Below are positions 58,927 to 64,000 of a DNA stretch of 64,000 nucleotides, piece after piece. Location: the NCBI RefSeq assembly GCF_001649575.2, contig NC_051451.1, positions 24,141,605 through 24,205,604 on the forward strand, given 5' to 3'. A program made the translations under genes and the position numbers. This stretch comes from Kryptolebias marmoratus (Eukaryota; Chordata; Actinopteri; Cyprinodontiformes; Rivulidae). Below the pieces are notes generated by a model, which had not been told where the DNA came from, made no database searches, and saw only the letters and a program-made list of their open reading frames with translations. Numbering within the stretch: position 1 is the first letter of the stretch; each line of letters opens with the position of its first letter.

Positions 58927-61900
58927 TCAGGTGAGGTCTCCCAAATCGTTCAGTTGAAGCTGGTGATGTGCCACAGGAGCCGGACTCATTCCAGCCTGGA
59001 GTCGTCTGTTATCAGATCTCAAGTTGCTTTCTATTGCATTTTCTAAGCAGCAGGCCTTCAAACGATAAACGCTGCCCTTTCTCTTCCAGCAGCCGATGGC
59101 ATTCATGAGCTGATAAGCGTCCTTTCTGAAAGCCTTGGTGAAGATAGCGTAAAGGAAGGGGTTGGCGCAGGAGTTGATGGGGAAAAACAGGACCAGCAGA
59201 ATCTTGGAGTTGGTGACTGTGATGAGGGGGAACTTGAAGGCAGCAGAGATGGCAAAGAAGGAGATGGGCGCCATGCAGAGAAAATCGGTGAAGATGAGCA
59301 CGGCCATGCGCTTTGCTATCCTGGTGTCCGCGCTTCTTTCAGGGAACTCGGGGTTCTTTATGGCCAGGAAGATCAGCACATAGCAAACGCACACAATGAT
59401 GAAGGCGCTCACATTGAGGAGCAGGACGATAATGATGAAGGCCTGAGCCAGAGGGGTCTCTATGTCCATGGGTAGGCACATGCTGACTTTGGTGTAGCTG
59501 CTCACACCAACCAGTGGCAGAGTCCCCATCCCGAGACAGAGCAACCAACCAGCTGCCATTATACCTGCTGCTTGTGTAAGAAGCAGGTGGCGCTCTACTT
59601 GCAGAGCATTGGTGATGGTGTGCCAGCGCTCCAGGGTGATGGTGGAAAGAGTGTAGACTGACAGCTCCCCGCCGAACACAGACAGGAAGCCGGCAGCGCT
59701 GCAGCCGGGCCCAGTCTGCCATTCAATGGCGTGCTGGCTGTAGTGGCCACGCGTTTGCAAGTCTACCGTAGCTATCACCAGGAGGTAGATCCCAATGCAG
59801 AGGTCAGCAAAAGCCAGGTGACACATGAGGAAGCGAGGCACCGTCAGCTTGTTCCGGCTGGTGAAGAAAACCAGGAGCACCATCAGGTTGCCTGTGATGG
59901 CCAGTATACTGATAAACCAAATAGCCACTCTGAGGAAACTGAAACCAGCAATGTCCTCACAGGGGTTGAAAGCATCTTCTTCAGGTGTGCAAATTATTGG
60001 CTGGGTCTGGCAGTAGTCCAGCACTGGGTAGTGGAAGTCCAGATCTCCAAAGCTGTTCTCCTCAAACTGGTCAGGTTCTGACACGAGAAGAGTTATGTCT
60101 GCAGAGCTGCCGATAACACTCTGAACCCTGTTTTAAAAACAAGATTAAACACTTCATCAGATGTATTGTTCAAGTGAATAATTTAAAATGAGGAACAGAT
60201 GTTTTCCAGCAACTTGGTCTCAGTTTTAGATTACACATTCTGTAATTGAATGTGACCAGAACAATTCCCTTACCTTCCTAAATCATCAACCTCACCACAA
60301 GATGTAGAGATATTATTCCATGGAGAGTTAATTGGAAAGTGCCTGAGAAAACAGCGAAAAAGAAACACAGAATCCACAACACTACAATCATGCAGCTTGT
60401 ATGAAACACAGAGCAACAAAACATAACCTACTTCTGGTTTCTAGCAAGAACAATACATGTTTTTAAAATAATTTTAAATGTCTAAGCCCATTACTGTGAT
60501 TTTATTTGATCTGTATTTTTGAATTTATTTTGTCACAATAGCCAAAAAAAGTATGCAACATATTTAGGGCTGAAGCTAAAAGTGTTGAGACCTAACGACA
60601 ACATGATATGTTCAGAGTTAATCTGTTCTCCTGCTGAGCTTTTTTACTCATATTTTTTGTATTTTCAGCTGTATAACACATTTTTAACAAGTTTACCAAG
60701 CAATTTAGCATAAGGAAGAAGGTGACTTGGGTTGGATGGATGTTCACCTCCTCAGAGAGCAAAAAAGCCCATATCATGGTAGATTCACTCCCGTGCATAA
60801 GAGCTGTTATTCTCCATAATATCAGCATAACCTGGACCTTTTTCTTCTGCCGGCATATTTTTCATTCTAAAAGGACCTAATTTTTCCTCAAGGATTGTCC
60901 AATTTCTGTTTGTAAAGACCTGAGACAATGTTTTGGAAGTGCTGCAGGTTTTTTTTCCTTGCAGGTCAGTAAAACAGTGACAACACCACTGCAGAATGTG
61001 CACTTTCTGAAGTTCTTCTGCTGTAAAACAAGATAGTTTAATTAGCATTTTACGTCTCAGCTTGAGAGCCAAAGTCCTTGTTTACCCACCTGTGGAGGCT
61101 GGTTGGGATTTATGTTCGGTAGGAGGAAGAGGAGGTGAGGCGGTGATTCATTCAGGGAACAGTGCCCAGGGAGAGTGATTAGCACTCTGATGTGTTTCTA
61201 ATCCCTGCCCTTATTTACAGCAGAGCGCTGAAACCCAGGAGAGACGTGAGGAAGGATCTCAAAGGGCAGCTGGCTGATGATCCTTTGTCCAACACTGTGT
61301 ATCGTATATCTAATTAAATCAACCATATCAGCCCTTGTTTCATGAGCCGCCTGTTCGGATGTGAGAGAGCAAACCTTGCAAGTATCTGTGACATCAAGCT
61401 TTTTTATTACATTACAAAGAAAACAGAGAATTGCCATCTTTATTGCCCACTGCTGAAGGCAGGCATGTGTTTATTTGCCAGTACGAATACCAAAAATGGC
61501 TGCAACTCAGTCAGCTTTACAAATATTCAGCTAAAATCTGGCGTGGTAGTAGCTGAGAGTCATCCTCAACATATACTCCAAGCATTAACACATCTCATAA
61601 AATTAGGCTGTGGCAGCCATCGGGGATTAAAACTCTGTGAAGAAAGGCGATGGGCGATATGCATCAACGTTTTGCACTTAAAGAGCTTTTTAAGGTGTTC
61701 AGATGAATGTTAATGAGATCTTTGACTGACAAAGTTATTTTCAGGTTTTTTATATAGCACTTAGTGTATCTGATCCATATGAAAACATAAGAAAATGGTT
61801 ACAGGTGTGAGACAGAAATGAAAGAGAGAATGGATTTGCATCTTGTCATAACGTGTAAAATAACGTGTTAAATGCATGATGCAAGTCACCTGTGCGTGCT

Positions 61901-63385
61901 CCAGCTCAGCAGAGCACAGCAGTGGCTGTTGTAGGTGAGGTGAGCTTCCTGCAGTCTGCTCAGACCCTGCAGAGGAGGCAGACTTTTCAACGTGTATGTT
62001 GACTGAGCTGACAACACCAGGACTGACTCCAGCCCGTGTGAAGGCAGCTTGGAGATGGCCGTTGCAGAAACATCTCTGTGAAACAACACGGACAACAATG
62101 TGACATGAGCTGTTTTTGTTTTGGTGTTTTTCTGAACCTCGTAAACTAAACTGTAAATCTGTGGCAGTTAAAACTACACAACATGTAGGCCATAACACAA
62201 AATACAACCAAGTTATCAACTCATAAAAATATCTAATTTGAGTTTTGACATGACATATTCCCCTTCTTGATTCTCTCTAAATAAATAAAAATAAACTCTA
62301 TAACTTACTTACAAGACTCCAGGACCCATGGCCCCTTTGAAAGCATCTCTGTGGATCTTTTCAAGGTTTCGGTTGTTCTTCAGCACCCTGAATGTAACAG
62401 AACGCAGAGCCACGTTGAGCATGAATTAGAGCAGAAACACAAGAAAAGTGTTTAATTTAAAAGCAGCGAAATACAGCTTATCGATCTTTGTCCCGTTGAA
62501 GGCGTGGTGGTGAATCTCTCTGATGCCGTTGTTGTAGAGGTTCCTGCGAATGTTGGGCACAAAGCATGTGAGTTTAAAAGCTGGGCTCGTGTCATTCATC
62601 ACAAGTGAAGTGAAAGCACAAAGCTGATGAGAAGAAGTCGCGCTCACATTATAACGTATCCTTTAGTCATCCCAGAGAACGCGTTTGTAGGAACCTCTAA
62701 TAAATACAGGTTATCATACAAATGCCTGAAAGAGTAGAACAGTTCACTGGAAATCAGTGTGAGGCTAGCAAAAGATGTGAGCTTGTACTTTTATTAGTTA
62801 TCAAGACTTTAAACAGCAAACTTACAAGATGAACTCTGATTCAAGAGAATTTATTGAAGTAATGTCGGGGAAAACTGTTATCCCTGTGTTTGAGATGCTC
62901 CTGCAGAGACGAGAAAAATGTCACATTAAGGTAAAATTATTAGAACCCAAAACCGAAACATGAAACTTCAAACCTCCAGTTTCTATTACAAGTAGTGAAG
63001 TTTTGGGAGGTTGTTAAAGGCTCTTCTGTCGATGTACATCAGGCTCCTGGTGTTCTGGATTGAGCTGTAAGACAACATGAAACATAGACAGTAAGAGTGA
63101 TTCAGACAGCAAGTCGTCCACAGAATCACACAGACGAGACTTACATTTCAGAGAGGTTCAGGAGGTTGTTAAATGCTAAAGCCTCAATGGTTTCCAGGGT
63201 AACGCTCTGAGCAATTTCTCTGTGTGCAATGAAACAGAACATCGTTTACTTTTAAACTGCAACACGTGAACTTCAGATTTCACTTCAGTGTCTCTTAAAC
63301 ACAACCTGATACGTACATCCGTTTGACTTCTCTCAAACCCTCAAAAGAGTGACTTGAAATTGTTTTCAAAGACAGATGATGAGAC
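58927..63385 (-). CDS. lhcgr: Luteinizing hormone/choriogonadotropin receptor, exons 2-11 (5' end outside)
   Basis: Exons, 5' to 3': 63317-63385, 63145-63219, 62990-63064, 62826-62900, 62648-62725, 62475-62543, 62313-62387, 61890-62075, 60274-60342, 58927-60127. Phases agree at every join. The small 69-78-nt exons each encode one leucine-rich repeat ([19 protein letters not shown] and so on). Exon 9 holds LTYNSHCCA of the hinge. The last exon has the rest of the hinge and seven helices, with [14 protein letters not shown] (E/DRW), [29 protein letters not shown] and [12 protein letters not shown]. This Gs-coupled receptor senses LH in gonads. FSHR is the alternative; [31 protein letters not shown] and the extra hinge exon 10 favour LHCGR. 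Teleosts can carry two lhcgr paralogues, and I cannot tell which this is. Exon 1 with the signal peptide was not found before 64000. Confidence 0.9.
60274..60342 (-). CDS. lhcgr: lhcgr hinge exon 10
   Basis: A 69-nt exon with good splice sites encodes [20 protein letters not shown] and a short tail. It has one N-glycosylation sequon (NNIS). It joins the exon before and the exon after in frame. This extra hinge exon is typical of LHCGR and absent from FSHR. Confidence 0.8.
61442..61745 (+). repeat. Palindrome-ended dispersed repeat, diverged copy
   Basis: Starts near TTGCCCACTGCTGAAGGCAG, contains CAACTCAGTCAGCTTTACAA and the GGCGATGGGCGATATGCAT end segment; the final palindrome is decayed. 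Lies in an lhcgr intron. Confidence 0.65.
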
Positions 63386-64000
63386 CTAAAAATGGACGGA
63401 AGAGGATCATTTTATTATGGGATATACAAGGTAGCTCTTCAGCCATTACAATTAATGGCAATATTTCTGTAAATATATGAAGCAAACAAAATTCCCAATA
63501 ACGTTTTAGTTTCCCAAACACATTTTTACTGCATTTTGTAGAGTTGCCACAGTGAAGCTGCTAACCTCGATGTTCACATTATCAGCCGAGATTCAAGGCT
63601 CTGAGATTTATAAGAGCAGAGGTCAAGATTTAGCGCCTTCAAGGTTTCGTCACAGTCTAACGCCTGGTAACTGTTTAGGGTGAGAAGATGCTCTCTGTGC
63701 CTGACTCGCTCAACTTTATAAGTTTTTCACACCAAGTTCAGCTAAAGACACATAGGAGGGTAGTTTTAAATATAAACTTGAACAATTGCATCCAAAGCTG
63801 CACAGTTGTTCCAAAATGATCTGGAACACAGTTAAAACTGGTGTTTACACAGAAAGACTGCGTGCACTGATAGAGGAAGCTGGCACGTCTCCCTCAACAA
63901 ACCAATTAATGGCTTTTATGGTTACAGTGTTGGGAAAATTAACAAGAATCCGACAACTTAGAGTGCAAGTGTTGGCAGAATAATGTTTTTACACAAAGCA
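63386..64000 (-). other. Start of lhcgr intron 1, no exon seen
   Basis: No frame here resembles the Cys-rich N-terminal cap or a signal peptide of a glycoprotein-hormone receptor. Exon 1 is therefore expected beyond the right edge. Confidence 0.7.

Noticed and set aside
63786..63983. 65-codon + strand frame near the right edge
   Set aside because: No recognisable domain and no splice partner; lies in lhcgr intron 1.

Overview
The window looks like nuclear DNA of a ray-finned fish, probably a percomorph teleost. It holds compact multi-exon genes with canonical vertebrate splice sites, fish-type MITEs and LINE fragments, and a gene block known from human chromosome 2q13. No bacterial, viral or organellar features were seen. 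I rebuilt exon chains by hand from splice sites, reading-frame continuity and remembered family sequence. The five named genes are well supported; exact ends and UTRs are less certain.

Layout: (1) 1711-7341, + strand: a divergent alpha-catenin/vinculin superfamily gene of about 1437 codons, of which 1095 lie in a single 3.3-kb exon. (2) 8394-14840, - strand: zc3h6, a CCCH zinc-finger nuclear protein in 12 coding exons. (3) 16842-26671, + strand: fbln7 (fibulin-7), 8 coding exons. (4) 30515-38416, - strand: tmem87b, a Golgi seven-helix protein, 19 coding exons. (5) 39839-56782, - strand: mertk, a TAM receptor tyrosine kinase, 19 coding exons. (6) 58927-63385 and beyond, - strand: a glycoprotein-hormone receptor, best called lhcgr, exons 2-11; exon 1 lies past the right edge. 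The block zc3h6-fbln7-tmem87b-mertk matches human 2q13 gene content. The two end genes are not neighbours of that block in human.

The genes do not form a pathway. They cover adhesion/cytoskeleton (vinculin-like), RNA-associated regulation (zc3h6), extracellular matrix (fbln7), Golgi trafficking or mechanosensing (tmem87b), efferocytosis signalling (mertk) and gonadotropin sensing (lhcgr).

The most notable observations are two AT-AC (U12-type) introns, one in zc3h6 and one in tmem87b, each with a consensus donor, a consensus branch site and a perfect frame join; the large, nearly single-exon vinculin-family gene; and two dispersed repeat families. One carries an internal GCTAAAAGC tandem core and sits in about seven intronic copies. 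The other starts with a CACCTGCC-like end and finishes with the palindrome GCATTCCTTCAAGGAATGC. Non-coding stretches also hold a nested MITE, two LINE remnants and several microsatellites.
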